From NCBI GenBank assembly GCA_964531225.1, contig CAZHDB010000036.1, positions 1 through 14,835 of the forward strand: a DNA stretch of 14,835 nucleotides, given 5' to 3'. The translations under genes were made by a program, and so were the position numbers. Below the pieces are notes generated by a model. That model did not search any database and was not told where the DNA came from. It saw only the letters and a list, made by a program, of their open reading frames with translations. This DNA comes from CAZHDB01 sp964531225 (GTDB taxonomy: Archaea; Thermoproteota; Thermoprotei_A; Sulfolobales; Desulfurococcaceae). Shown here in pieces: positions 7,679 through 14,694 of the stretch; position 1 is the first letter of the stretch, and each line of letters opens with the position of its first letter.

Positions 7679-8782
7679 CTAAGTCCCTCTAAATATCTTA
7701 TTAATAAATGTTCGTAGCTCCCTTAACTTTCTCTCCTCAATAGATCTATTGCCATAGATTCTCTCTTCATAGGCTTCCGTAGCCTTAAATACTATATCCC
7801 TAATTTTCCTCTCTCTTATTTTAGTAGAGAACTCCCTTAATGTCTCATAGTGTTTCCTCTTATATCCATGTAATCTAAGGTAAAACAATAATCTCCTATA
7901 TATGTGAATAATAGGATCATCGATTTTAGTACCTAGAACAAGATCGAGATAGTCTTTAGATTTAAATAATATTTTCTTAAAGCTCTTAGATAAAAGATTA
8001 CACACTTGTTGCCTATAACGTATCAATAGGAATATCATAGCTGCAACTAGTGAAAGAGCTAGGAATTGAAAGAAGGTCCATGATGAAATAGGCTGTGCTA
8101 ATGTTGGAGCCAGTAATGGTGAGCCAAACATAGGAGCTTCAGGTAGTGCAGGTAGTTCCGATATAGGTGGTAATTCTAGGCCGCTCAAGCCTTGGCTAAT
8201 ATTTTCTGGTATCTCAGGTAATTCAAAAGTTCCCTGTGTTTCACCCTGTAGAGAAGATATAAGTTCATATATTCTCTGAAGATCATTGCTAGAAAGTTCT
8301 GCAGGATTATATTTGATCTTCGCTGCAAGATCAATTAGTGAAGTGCTATTCAACAATTTTCCATACTTTTCAATAAAGTCAACAATGTCGATGGACACAC
8401 CAGTATCTGTTATATTCTTTGTACTCATTATTAAAGAAATATTTCCTGCTAGGTCTGGGTTATTGGTAAATAGTTCATCGCCATATTTTTCTTTAAGATA
8501 GCCTTGAAGTTGTTTAAGAAGTTCATTAGCTATTTCATAATCTCCTGCACTAATAGCTTTTTCTATAGCTGAAATATATGCATCAACTATGGAATCATTT
8601 AATGCCTTTAAAGCTTCTAAATTATTGATAAATTTTTCAAGATCTATATTTAATGTTTCTCCAACATCCATATTTGGATCCTGTCTTTTTGGTAAAGTTG
8701 TCTTGGCCGGATAAGGCATAATAAGAACTATAAGAACCATAACAATAATGAATGCTATGCATATCTTTTTATCGGTTTGCAT
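7679..8782 (-). CDS. DUF4129-type membrane protein, first gene of the MoxR operon
   Basis: From the ATG at 8782 the protein has 367 residues; a TTG at 8791 would add three. The ATG is preferred because AGGTTG lies about 9 nt upstream of it and abuts or overlaps the TTG. Features in order: signal-anchor helix near residues 7-23, a helical extracytoplasmic domain to about 180, a Pro-rich linker (about 185-230), a second membrane helix (about 235-254) and a basic cytoplasmic DUF4129-like domain (about 293-364) containing RRLLFYLRLHGYKRKH and LREFSTKI. DUF4129 domains recur in MoxR operons, usually at the C-terminus of membrane proteins. It is the promoter-proximal gene, read divergently from the btpA-like gene. 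Confidence 0.8.
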   Translation of the reverse strand: MQTDKKICIAFIIVMVLIVLIMPYPAKTTLPKRQDPNMDVGETLNIDLEKFINNLEALKALNDSIVDAYISAIEKAISAGDYEIANELLKQLQGYLKEKYGDELFTNNPDLAGNISLIMSTKNITDTGVSIDIVDFIEKYGKLLNSTSLIDLAAKIKYNPAELSSNDLQRIYELISSLQGETQGTFELPEIPENISQGLSGLELPPISELPALPEAPMFGSPLLAPTLAQPISSWTFFQFLALSLVAAMIFLLIRYRQQVCNLLSKSFKKILFKSKDYLDLVLGTKIDDPIIHIYRRLLFYLRLHGYKRKHYETLREFSTKIRERKIRDIVFKATEAYEERIYGNRSIEERKLRELRTFINKIFRGT

Positions 8783-8851
8783 TTTCTGCAACCTACTTTA
8801 CTTAATAATTAATTACTCTAGACCATATATATTTAAGTAGGTGTACAGTCT
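8783..8851. promoter_or_regulatory. Divergent promoter between the MoxR operon and the BtpA-family gene
   Basis: Only about 69 nt separate the two translation starts. An ATATATAT run (about 8825-8832) and an AATAATTAATTA run (8804-8815) can act as TATA boxes on opposite strands. The plus-strand gene has AGGTG at 8839-8843, 8 nt before its TTG start. The minus-strand operon has AGGTTG just before 8791. The near-palindromic AT core means polymerase pre-initiation complexes for the two directions probably compete (inference). Confidence 0.5.
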
Positions 8852-9691
8852 TTGAAGAGAGCAATAGACTTGTATGCTCCAAGACAAATTGAGATATTCA
8901 ATATTGTTAAGCCTGTCATAGGAATGATCCATTTAAAACCGTTGCCAGGGACTCCTAAGTGGGAAAATGATCTTGAAGATATTATTGATTATGCTTTAGG
9001 AGATTTTGAAGCATTAATAGCTGGTGGAGTAGATGGAATTATTCTTGAGAACTTTATGGATAGACCATTTAAACAGAGAATAAGGGATCCTGAGACAATA
9101 GCTGCGTTTTCTATTATTGTCTGGGAAATTAGGAAGAGAGCTACAGTTCCTGTTGGTATTAATCTACTCCGTAATAGTGGAATTGAAGCTATGGCTATTG
9201 CATGTATCGTCGGTGCAGATTTTATACGTGTTAATGCCTACTCGGAACCTCTATGGAGTTCAGAGGGTCTATTGCAGCCTATAGCCCGCGACATACAGAG
9301 TCTTAAGAGCAAACTCAATTGTAAAGTTAAGATATTCGCTGATGTAAACTGTAAACATTCTAAGCCTATAATGGACCTTATAGAGGCTTCAATTGAAGCC
9401 CATAGGAGAGGATCGGCAGACGCATTAATCGTATCTGGATCTCGTACAGGTGAACCAGTTAATCCCATCGATCTTTATCTAGTTAGAAAGTATACTTCAA
9501 TACCAATTGTACTCGGTAGCGGTGCTAGACCAGGAAACCTTGGTATGTATTGGAAGCTTGTCGATGCATTTATTGTTGGAACATACTTTAAACGTCATGG
9601 AAATGTATTCGAGCCCGTAGATACTGATCGTGTTAAGAGGTTCATGGAGAAGGTAAAATGGTTTAGGAAAAAATATGGATATTCTACATAG
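8852..9691 (+). CDS. btpA: BtpA/SgcQ-family TIM-barrel protein
   Basis: The 279-residue protein carries BtpA hallmarks: VIGMIHLKPLPGTP near residue 22, GVDGIILENFMDRPF near 60, GADFIRVN near 125, and a late VLGSGARPGN near 222 that resembles a phosphate-binding loop of a TIM barrel. In cyanobacteria BtpA affects photosystem I stability; in this non-photosynthetic archaeon the role must differ, and a sugar-phosphate or nucleoside-related enzyme is likely by fold (inference). The start is TTG at 8852, supported by AGGTG at 8839-8843. Its stop overlaps the stop region of the convergent downstream gene by 8 nt, leaving no room for a separate terminator. Confidence 0.88.
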   Translation: MKRAIDLYAPRQIEIFNIVKPVIGMIHLKPLPGTPKWENDLEDIIDYALGDFEALIAGGVDGIILENFMDRPFKQRIRDPETIAAFSIIVWEIRKRATVPVGINLLRNSGIEAMAIACIVGADFIRVNAYSEPLWSSEGLLQPIARDIQSLKSKLNCKVKIFADVNCKHSKPIMDLIEASIEAHRRGSADALIVSGSRTGEPVNPIDLYLVRKYTSIPIVLGSGARPGNLGMYWKLVDAFIVGTYFKRHGNVFEPVDTDRVKRFMEKVKWFRKKYGYST

Positions 9692-10328
9692 TAGGTGTTA
9701 CACCAAGACCCCTAGTCTTATCGGACTTTATACCTATATTTCTAAGAAATTCTTCGGCTTCCTCCTTCTTCATACCAACAATATCTACTAGGTAATCAAT
9801 TAGTTTATCTCGACTCCATCCCTCCTCGAAATGGCGGGCAACAAGCTTTGCAAGTTCCTCAGCCATTTCCATATAGATAGCCTCCTCGACACCAAATTCC
9901 TTAGTTACAGTTACCAAGCCAGATATAAGGAATGCTAGTGCATCATTGAATTCCTTCTTACCTAGCGTAAAGGTACTAAGGTCAACAGCTACACCTATGG
10001 AATCTTCATCTCCATACAACAAGTACTTTGCAAGAGGCATATTGTTCAGTCTTAATAGCTTACGATAAAGCTTTACACGACTAGCATTGTCGAGATTAAT
10101 TGTTTCAAGAGGAGTAAGTACTGTAGCACGTATACTTTTAGCTTCATCACTACACAATATATCTATTTCAACAGGAAACCTTGGGTGAACAGCTTTGAGA
10201 GTATTTTTATCTATAGCTTCAACCTCCCATGGAAAATCAACGAGATTTTGTGCATCAGGTGTGCCTTGTGTAAGCCATTCTTTAATCATTTTAAGTGCTT
10301 CATTACATGATGCCAAATCTATATACAC
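9684..10328 (-). CDS. Conserved protein of unknown function, YbjN/CesT-chaperone-like
   Basis: The 214-residue soluble protein has an alpha/beta N-terminal two-thirds and an acidic helical C-terminus from about residue 150, with an EEGWSRDKLIDYLVDIVGM segment that could be a small UBA- or three-helix-like module. The segment with RVKLYRKLLRLNNMP followed by a VAVDLST strand resembles the YbjN/type III chaperone fold, but this is a tentative impression and no catalytic motif is visible. The GTG at 10328 is chosen because a TATA-like TTTATATA (10355-10362, minus strand) lies about 30 nt upstream, implying an almost leaderless mRNA; the GAGG directly abutting GTG is too close to act as a normal ribosome site. 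It lies 63 nt downstream of the YkgJ-like gene and overlaps the convergent BtpA gene by 8 nt. Confidence 0.75.
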   Translation of the reverse strand: MYIDLASCNEALKMIKEWLTQGTPDAQNLVDFPWEVEAIDKNTLKAVHPRFPVEIDILCSDEAKSIRATVLTPLETINLDNASRVKLYRKLLRLNNMPLAKYLLYGDEDSIGVAVDLSTFTLGKKEFNDALAFLISGLVTVTKEFGVEEAIYMEMAEELAKLVARHFEEGWSRDKLIDYLVDIVGMKKEEAEEFLRNIGIKSDKTRGLGVTPTM

Positions 10329-10350
10329 CCTCGTAGAGAATATAGTGTCT

Positions 10351-10364
10351 TTAATATATAAAAG
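10351..10364 (-). promoter_or_regulatory. TATA box for the YbjN/CesT-like gene
   Basis: The minus strand reads CTTTTATATATTAA here, centred about 30 nt before the GTG start at 10328. Standard archaeal spacing puts the transcription start near 10332, giving a leader of only a few nt. It shows the gene can be transcribed independently of its upstream neighbour. Confidence 0.45.
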
Positions 10365-10391
10365 AATTTCTTGATAAGATAAAACATATTT

Positions 10392-10934
10392 CTACATATT
10401 ATTACACACTTCATCAATAAGCTTTTCTAAAGCTTCCAATGGTTCATAGCCTTCATTAAATACGAGATCATACATCCTCCTATAATGATTAGAAACTTCT
10501 TTATAGTATTGTTCAAGTTCACTCCATGGAGGCTCTACTAAAGGACCTTTACCAACACCTGGACAATATCTATCAACATAAACTATATCACGTTTGCTAG
10601 GACTAACGGGTAAGAATGGATACAATCTACATCTCAATGGACGGACAGGATATATTGAACAAGTTGGAAGACCATTTTTAAATTCTAGAAAGGCACACTT
10701 ACCATCACCCATCCCCCTTAATGCTGGTACAGCAATCATATCGGCAATAATAGCAATAACATATTTTCCACGTAACTCCCTCCAGTCTACACCAAGGTAT
10801 CGTGCTATGCGGCATATATCATAAGCTGTCAAAGCTACGTTAGGTCCACTACTACAACAACGACCACTGCGGGTGCAACCATAATGTATCTTATCACCAC
10901 GTTTAAGCGTGATGTATTTTCCAGTCATTTCCAT
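10392..10934 (-). CDS. YkgJ-type cysteine-cluster protein (UPF0153, CxxCx(n)CC-like)
   Basis: The 180-residue protein has the YkgJ/UPF0153 cysteine pattern: Cys20, then Cys26-Cys27 (GRCC), Cys80 (GKCAFLE), Cys92 (PTCSIYPVRPLRC) and Cys102, with an additional Cys124 in YCPG. This cluster is predicted to bind zinc or an Fe-S centre; the biochemical role is not established. The middle section, CAFLEFKNGLPTCSIY then RPLRCRLYPF, is the most diagnostic part. The ATG at 10934 has a GGTG five nt upstream; an ATG two codons later (10928) is possible. It is divergent from the Grx-CcdA fusion gene, which is suggestive given that both involve cysteines, but no link is shown. Confidence 0.87.
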   Translation of the reverse strand: MEMTGKYITLKRGDKIHYGCTRSGRCCSSGPNVALTAYDICRIARYLGVDWRELRGKYVIAIIADMIAVPALRGMGDGKCAFLEFKNGLPTCSIYPVRPLRCRLYPFLPVSPSKRDIVYVDRYCPGVGKGPLVEPPWSELEQYYKEVSNHYRRMYDLVFNEGYEPLEALEKLIDEVCNNM

Positions 10935-11048
10935 AAAACACCGTCTACATATACACTGTATCCATGAACTTTATCAATGAACCTTTATTAATTTATATCC
11001 TTATATAGAGTATGGATTTCAATAAATTATTACAATATCGAATAATTT

Positions 11049-11130
11049 ATTTTATAAATAGTAAAGATATTTAGGGAGAGCTAATGATAGAATCCTACTG
11101 AATACCTATGTACCGAGGAAAAGATCTGTA
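11049..11130 (+). promoter_or_regulatory. Promoter and Shine-Dalgarno of the Grx-CcdA fusion gene
   Basis: TTTATAAATA at 11051-11060 is a good archaeal TATA candidate. Usual spacing puts transcription start near 11083-11086, giving a leader of about 45 nt that contains GAGG at 11115-11118, 11 nt before the ATG at 11130. The rest of the 195-nt divergent gap (10935-11129) is AT-rich and shows no clear operator. Confidence 0.45.
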
Positions 11131-12290
11131 TGAGAAACCCTATAGTTATAGCAGTAATGCTAATCACGTTAATACTCGTTACGCACTCTATTACTCTACA
11201 CGCTTTTAACAACGTAGAGCCTAGAGTTATTGTATATGGTATTGAATATTGCCATAGTTGTATAAGCTTTAAGAATTTTCTAGACAGCAATGGATTTGAC
11301 TATGAATACCGTGATCTAACTAATGAAACATATTCAAGAGAATATCTCGAAATCACTATGTTGATAACAAATAGTTCTGAATTAAGCATAAATGATATAG
11401 TTGTACCATTAACGATAATATATGATTTAAATGGATATCCGGTGGCTATAATTATAGGTGATATTGAAGATCGCGGTCTTATTGAAGATCTTATGTCAAA
11501 AATTTATAATGGAATTATCCTCATAGTAACTGAGACAAAGGTTTTTGAGTTAAGATCATATAGTCTTGTAGATAAGCTTCGGCAATTAATAGGTCTACAT
11601 GGGTCAAATGATGTTGTTTCCCCATTAAACTTTATACCATTAATGCTAGGCTTGGCTTTAGCTGATTCAATAAATCCTTGTGCAATATCTACAACTGTAC
11701 TCCTAGTTATTACATCAGCAGCCATAGGTTTTATTGGTAAAAAGAAATACCTCCCAGTAACTTCATTCGTAATTGGAGTATATCTTGGATATTTACTTCT
11801 TGGTTTTCTAGTATCATATATTATATCATTATTTAATATTCTCTTGTTCATTGTCTTAGGCTTAGCATTGGCTATTATATTAAAAGATGTAATAGAGTTA
11901 GCTAGAGGAAAATACAGGGGAATAGAGTGTACTGATAGAGATTGCCTTCCCTCCTTTATATCTAAACTACCTATGCAAATAATACCAATAGCATTAGCTG
12001 GATTTGGAATGATTATTTCATGGACATTTATGTCGTGTTCAGCTGCTCCATATTTTATCTTTCTCTCATATATAACAATATATGTAAACAATGTTTTTAG
12101 TAGGATGTTATATTTAATGATATACTGTTTAATCATAATATTACCATTAATAATTGTTGCAGTTATGCCTATTGAAAAAGTTTTAGGATTAAGAAAAATC
12201 GGTAGAATAATACTCATTAAGGATATCTTATTAACTATTATTGTAATATACATAATTTACAACATTCTTCTTTCAATGGGGATTATATGA
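11130..12290 (+). CDS. Extracytoplasmic glutaredoxin-like domain fused to CcdA/DsbD-like membrane domain
   Basis: The 386-residue protein starts with a signal-anchor helix (about 5-24), then a thioredoxin-fold/glutaredoxin-like domain with the redox motif C41-H-S-C44 and a cis-Pro-like VVPLT near 91-95. After a linker come about six hydrophobic helices (about 165-386) with the CcdA/DsbD signature INPC (Cys184) and a second conserved Cys at SCSAAP (Cys303). CcdA-type proteins pass electrons from cytoplasmic thioredoxin across the membrane; the attached CHSC domain would be the outward acceptor, as in a minimal DsbD. A loop Cys pair, Cys267 and Cys272 (ECTDRDC), is additional. Context: single gene with its own promoter. 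Role in cytochrome maturation or in disulfide reduction cannot be separated from sequence alone. Confidence 0.85.
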   Translation: MRNPIVIAVMLITLILVTHSITLHAFNNVEPRVIVYGIEYCHSCISFKNFLDSNGFDYEYRDLTNETYSREYLEITMLITNSSELSINDIVVPLTIIYDLNGYPVAIIIGDIEDRGLIEDLMSKIYNGIILIVTETKVFELRSYSLVDKLRQLIGLHGSNDVVSPLNFIPLMLGLALADSINPCAISTTVLLVITSAAIGFIGKKKYLPVTSFVIGVYLGYLLLGFLVSYIISLFNILLFIVLGLALAIILKDVIELARGKYRGIECTDRDCLPSFISKLPMQIIPIALAGFGMIISWTFMSCSAAPYFIFLSYITIYVNNVFSRMLYLMIYCLIIILPLIIVAVMPIEKVLGLRKIGRIILIKDILLTIIVIYIIYNILLSMGII

Positions 12291-12312
12291 ATATATCATA
12301 TTTATTTAAATC

Positions 12313-12331
12313 ATGTGATCTCTGATCACAT
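12313..12331. repeat. Perfect 8-bp inverted repeat, possible operator or hairpin
   Basis: ATGTGATC (12313-12320) and GATCACAT (12324-12331) form a perfect palindrome around a TCT spacer. It lies 22 nt past the stop of the Grx-CcdA gene and about 80 nt before the next start, upstream of that gene's TATA box. Symmetry and length fit a dimeric HTH regulator site; a terminator hairpin is less likely because no T-run follows immediately. Confidence 0.45.
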
Positions 12332-12361
12332 TACATTGTTTAAGTAATATTTAGACTAATT

Positions 12362-12410
12362 CTATAAAAACTCATCATGAATTCATTATATTTTCAGGTG
12401 TAGAATATAG
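12362..12410 (+). promoter_or_regulatory. Promoter and Shine-Dalgarno of the small unknown gene
   Basis: CTATAAAAA at 12362-12370 is a TATA candidate placing transcription start near 12390. AGGTG at 12396-12400 precedes the ATG at 12411 by 10 nt. Confidence 0.45.
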
Positions 12411-12701
12411 ATGACAGATGTAGTTATGGACACATCCTTATTATGTGAAATCGCTTATAAAGAGGCTAAAGAACTTGGCAAACTCTTAAGAGTTGATGCT
12501 GATCTTATTGATGAAGTTGGCAGAAAAAGTTGCGAAATACTTCAAAAGTATTCTGAAACCGATCCACGTGATATTGTTAGAGCTATATACCATATTCTAC
12601 TAAAAAGGAATTCACAACTTACTATGAGAAGAAGAACTATATTGTCTAATCCAAGTTTATCTTGGCTAGAATTAGTTCCTATAGTCTATAGATATATTTA
12701 G
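12411..12701 (+). CDS. Small helical protein of unknown function
   Basis: The product is 96 residues, soluble and predicted mostly helical, with an acidic first half (for example DADLIDEVG) and a basic second half (LLKRNSQLTMRRRT). One Cys pair is present (residues 12 and 43). No family is recognised. It is supported by a TATA candidate, an AGGTG Shine-Dalgarno at 10 nt spacing and an ATG start. Its TAG stop lies three bases before the proposed left boundary repeat of the IS607 element, so the coding region appears intact rather than truncated by the insertion; a changed 3' untranslated region is likely. Confidence 0.65.
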   Translation: MTDVVMDTSLLCEIAYKEAKELGKLLRVDADLIDEVGRKSCEILQKYSETDPRDIVRAIYHILLKRNSQLTMRRRTILSNPSLSWLELVPIVYRYI

Positions 12702-12703
12702 TG

Positions 12704-12710
12704 GTTGCCC
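12704..12710 (+). repeat. Left-side IS607 boundary repeat GTTGCCC
   Basis: It matches GTTACCC at 14695-14701 in six of seven positions and contains the CC (minus-strand GG) core. It lies just past the stop codon of the small unknown gene and within the outer arm of the tnpB-end hairpin. Confidence 0.4.
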
Positions 12711-12758
12711 GTGCATGATATTTAGGTTATTTTTAATATTTTGGTAATTTGCACGGGC
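12707..12758 (-). repeat. 9-bp inverted repeat bracketing the tnpB stop codon
   Basis: GCCCGTGCA at 12707-12715 and TGCACGGGC at 12750-12758 are perfect reverse complements separated by 34 nt. One arm encodes residues near the TnpB C-terminus; the other lies past the stop and ends in the proposed element boundary. In the transcript this forms a GC-rich stem with an AT-rich loop containing the TAA at 12722-12724. It is the place where a TnpB guide-RNA scaffold usually ends. Confidence 0.75.
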
Positions 12759-12860
12759 TTCTCCCTCATCCACCTCATCTTTATCGGTGGTTCATTGGGA
12801 GCTACATTGACCGCCACCACTTGGGCGGCCTTACGAGTTATGAGAACTAGCCTCCCGCTC
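12709..12860 (-). ncRNA. Putative TnpB guide RNA scaffold (omega/reRNA)
   Basis: In IS605/IS607 elements the guide RNA comes from the tnpB 3' end through the element boundary, with the guide read from flanking DNA. Here that interval carries the 9-bp stem at 12707-12758 and a further short GC-rich pairing (GGTGG at 12786-12790 with CCACC at 12814-12818). If the boundary is at 12709-12710, the guide would be the minus strand from about 12708 down to 12690. The 5' limit is a guess. Confidence 0.35.
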
Positions 12861-14044
12861 CTGATAGCTACTACGCCGTCATTGGAGCGGGAGAAGAGAT
12901 TTAGACAAGCAACATATTGAGCATTAAAAATAAAACCACATCTCCTACACCTAAATCCTTCTTTACCGATTCTATTCTTCTTATCCACGTAACCACATAC
13001 TGGGCAGGTAATGGATGACCTCTTTGCATTAGCTTCTAATATATTCAAGCCTCGCTCATAGAATTTATAGTCAAGGTACTCTATGAACCTACGATACGGG
13101 AAAGTAGATAACCTATAGTTCAGTTGTTTACTCCTCTTCTTACCATTGAGTCTTAAGTCCTTGAGATTCTCCCTAACCAAGTCAGCGTTATGTTCCCTAG
13201 CAATCTCTGCTAGTAATGAAGTTATCTTCTTTAACCTATCCTCTACACGCTTCCTCTCACGGAAGCCATATTTAGCGAGAAGCTTATCCCTTAACCTAGA
13301 ATTTTCAACTTTCTCTTGGATGCTTTTCCTAATTCTTCTATAATTTGTACGTATTTTCCTGGTATCATGCATTATTGAGAACAATATGGCTTCATTCCTA
13401 TCGTAATTAACCAGTAGGCAGTCAACACTATCCTCGTTAATGTCCACGATAAGCTTATTCCTATGCTCATTAACCTCAACACCCCTACGTATGGTTAGGA
13501 GCAGGTAGATACAGTTGTCATCAATCAGTATCCTAGAGTTCCCTAGCTTAGCACTCTCAAGCTCCTTCTTAGCATAATCGTACTCTATTACCAAGAATTT
13601 CAGATAAACACCTCCACCCTTTGACACGGTCAGTACTAGGAATCCATGTCTCCTATCAAGCTTGTAGGTATCAACATGAAGTTCAATAACCCTATTATCT
13701 TCCACCTTAGGTAGCGAGGGTGGCGATATTCTCTTTCTTTTCTTCTTTGGTAATCGTTTCCATTTGTTTAGTAGTTTCCTGTAGCTACGGTACATCGCTA
13801 AAGCTCTCTTGTAAGCCTCCTGAACGAACTTATTGTGGAGATGAGGATATTTTTCTCTTAAAACTCTATAACACAGCTCGTGGGCTCTCTTCCTACTACG
13901 AACATCATTCTTAATGATGACATCTAATGCATCTTTTACCATTGACGTGTAGTCGTTTAGGAGAGAAACTAATTGACTCTTAACGCTTCTTGTTAGTGGT
14001 ATGAGCTTAAACTTAATTGTTTTCTCAATAGTTTTAGTCGTCAT
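12722..14044 (-). CDS. tnpB: TnpB, RuvC-like RNA-guided nuclease-family protein with altered third catalytic site
   Basis: The 440-residue protein has an N-terminal helical region typical of OrfB/TnpB (YRSYRKLLNKWKRLPKKK, about 86-103), RuvC-I Asp201 in IVDINEDSV, RuvC-II Glu292 in DLVRENLKDL, and a zinc ribbon C347-x2-C350 and C366-x2-C369. Right after the ribbon, where D-R-D-x-N-A-A-x-N is usual, it reads N374-A-Q376-Y-V-A-C-L-N382, so the catalytic Asp position is Gln. All else looks intact and there is no frameshift. The ATG at 14044 has an excellent Shine-Dalgarno GAGGTGA six nt upstream, and the gene overlaps tnpA by 11 nt. A C-terminal basic extension of about 50 residues follows the ribbon. 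It may be a reduced-activity or DNA-binding-only TnpB, or may use another acidic residue. Confidence 0.93.
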   Translation of the reverse strand: MTTKTIEKTIKFKLIPLTRSVKSQLVSLLNDYTSMVKDALDVIIKNDVRSRKRAHELCYRVLREKYPHLHNKFVQEAYKRALAMYRSYRKLLNKWKRLPKKKRKRISPPSLPKVEDNRVIELHVDTYKLDRRHGFLVLTVSKGGGVYLKFLVIEYDYAKKELESAKLGNSRILIDDNCIYLLLTIRRGVEVNEHRNKLIVDINEDSVDCLLVNYDRNEAILFSIMHDTRKIRTNYRRIRKSIQEKVENSRLRDKLLAKYGFRERKRVEDRLKKITSLLAEIAREHNADLVRENLKDLRLNGKKRSKQLNYRLSTFPYRRFIEYLDYKFYERGLNILEANAKRSSITCPVCGYVDKKNRIGKEGFRCRRCGFIFNAQYVACLNLFSRSNDGVVAIRSGRLVLITRKAAQVVAVNVAPNEPPIKMRWMREKPVQITKILKIT

Positions 14045-14654
14045 CGCTAGTCACCTCTTCTATGACCTTTTTTATCTTTCTGAACTTCTGTGAACGCTTA
14101 CCATAGATTCTACCAGCAAAGCTAATCACTATCGACACAAAATCCTCGATAAGTTCTTCCATGTAGCCCTTCTCAGTTTCCTCAATAACTTCTATCTTAA
14201 CTCCATGTGACTCGAAGTATCTCTTAAGGTATTCAAATCCAAATCTCGTTAACCTATCCTTAAACTCTACCACTACAACGTCTACTTGGTGTTTTCCAAC
14301 CATGTTGAAGAGCTTCTGCAAGCCACTCCTATTTTCCTTCAAACCACTAGCAACATCTGTTATCACGTCAACTATTTTGTATCCTTTAGCGGAGCAGTAA
14401 CCCCTCAGTCTCTCAACCTGTCTATCAAGGTTACCGTCCTTTTTCTGTTTGTGGGAGCTTACACGTGCATAGATTACCGCCCTTACTTCTCTCGGTTTCT
14501 CTCCAAGGAATCGCTTAAGCTCACTTTCAGGTATCATCCATAGCTTACCAACCCTTATAGCTCTTAACTTACCAACTTTAATCCACTTCCTAACAGCTAC
14601 AGTAGAGACATTAAGCATCTTGGCAACTTCAGAGACCTTGTAAAGCCGCTCCAT
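14034..14654 (-). CDS. tnpA: IS607-type serine recombinase TnpA (MerR-like HTH plus resolvase domain)
   Basis: The 206-residue protein begins with a MerR/excisionase-like helix-turn-helix (residues 1-50: YKVSEVAKMLNVSTVAVRKW) followed by a serine-recombinase catalytic domain. The nucleophile is Ser66 in AVIYARVSSHKQ, with the downstream motif EFKDRLTRFGFEYL and a D-Q-D style region RQVERLRGYC. HTH-before-catalysis order is the diagnostic IS607 arrangement. The length is normal. The ATG at 14654 has GAGGAG at 14657-14662 and a TATA candidate near 14686-14694. The stop overlaps tnpB by 11 nt. No damage is seen, so the element may be transposition-competent in strand exchange. Confidence 0.94.
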   Translation of the reverse strand: MERLYKVSEVAKMLNVSTVAVRKWIKVGKLRAIRVGKLWMIPESELKRFLGEKPREVRAVIYARVSSHKQKKDGNLDRQVERLRGYCSAKGYKIVDVITDVASGLKENRSGLQKLFNMVGKHQVDVVVVEFKDRLTRFGFEYLKRYFESHGVKIEVIEETEKGYMEELIEDFVSIVISFAGRIYGKRSQKFRKIKKVIEEVTSDDD

Positions 14655-14694
14655 TTCTCCTCAACAGTAAGCATAGTTTCTGAAGTATTTAAAA
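14655..14694 (-). promoter_or_regulatory. Promoter and Shine-Dalgarno of the IS607 operon
   Basis: On the minus strand CTTTTAAATA (14685-14694) is a TATA candidate, and GAGGAG (14657-14662) precedes the tnpA ATG by 2 nt. The implied leader is about 10 nt. Confidence 0.45.

Noticed and set aside
8286..8501. Plus-strand frame of 71 codons inside the DUF4129-type gene
   Set aside because: Antisense to a well-supported coding region, with no motif and no promoter.
11504..12253. Long open frame (249 codons) on the minus strand opposite the Grx-CcdA gene
   Set aside because: The plus frame carries the INPC and CHSC motifs and membrane helices with a promoter and ribosome site. The antisense frame has no recognised motif and is a typical by-product of AT-rich membrane-protein codons.
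12411..12701. Idea that the small gene is a fragment cut off by the IS607 insertion
   Set aside because: Its stop codon lies before the proposed element border, and start, ribosome site and TATA candidate are intact.
13146..14543. Several short plus-strand frames (65-85 codons) across tnpB and tnpA
   Set aside because: All are opposite clear transposon genes whose motifs fix the coding strand.
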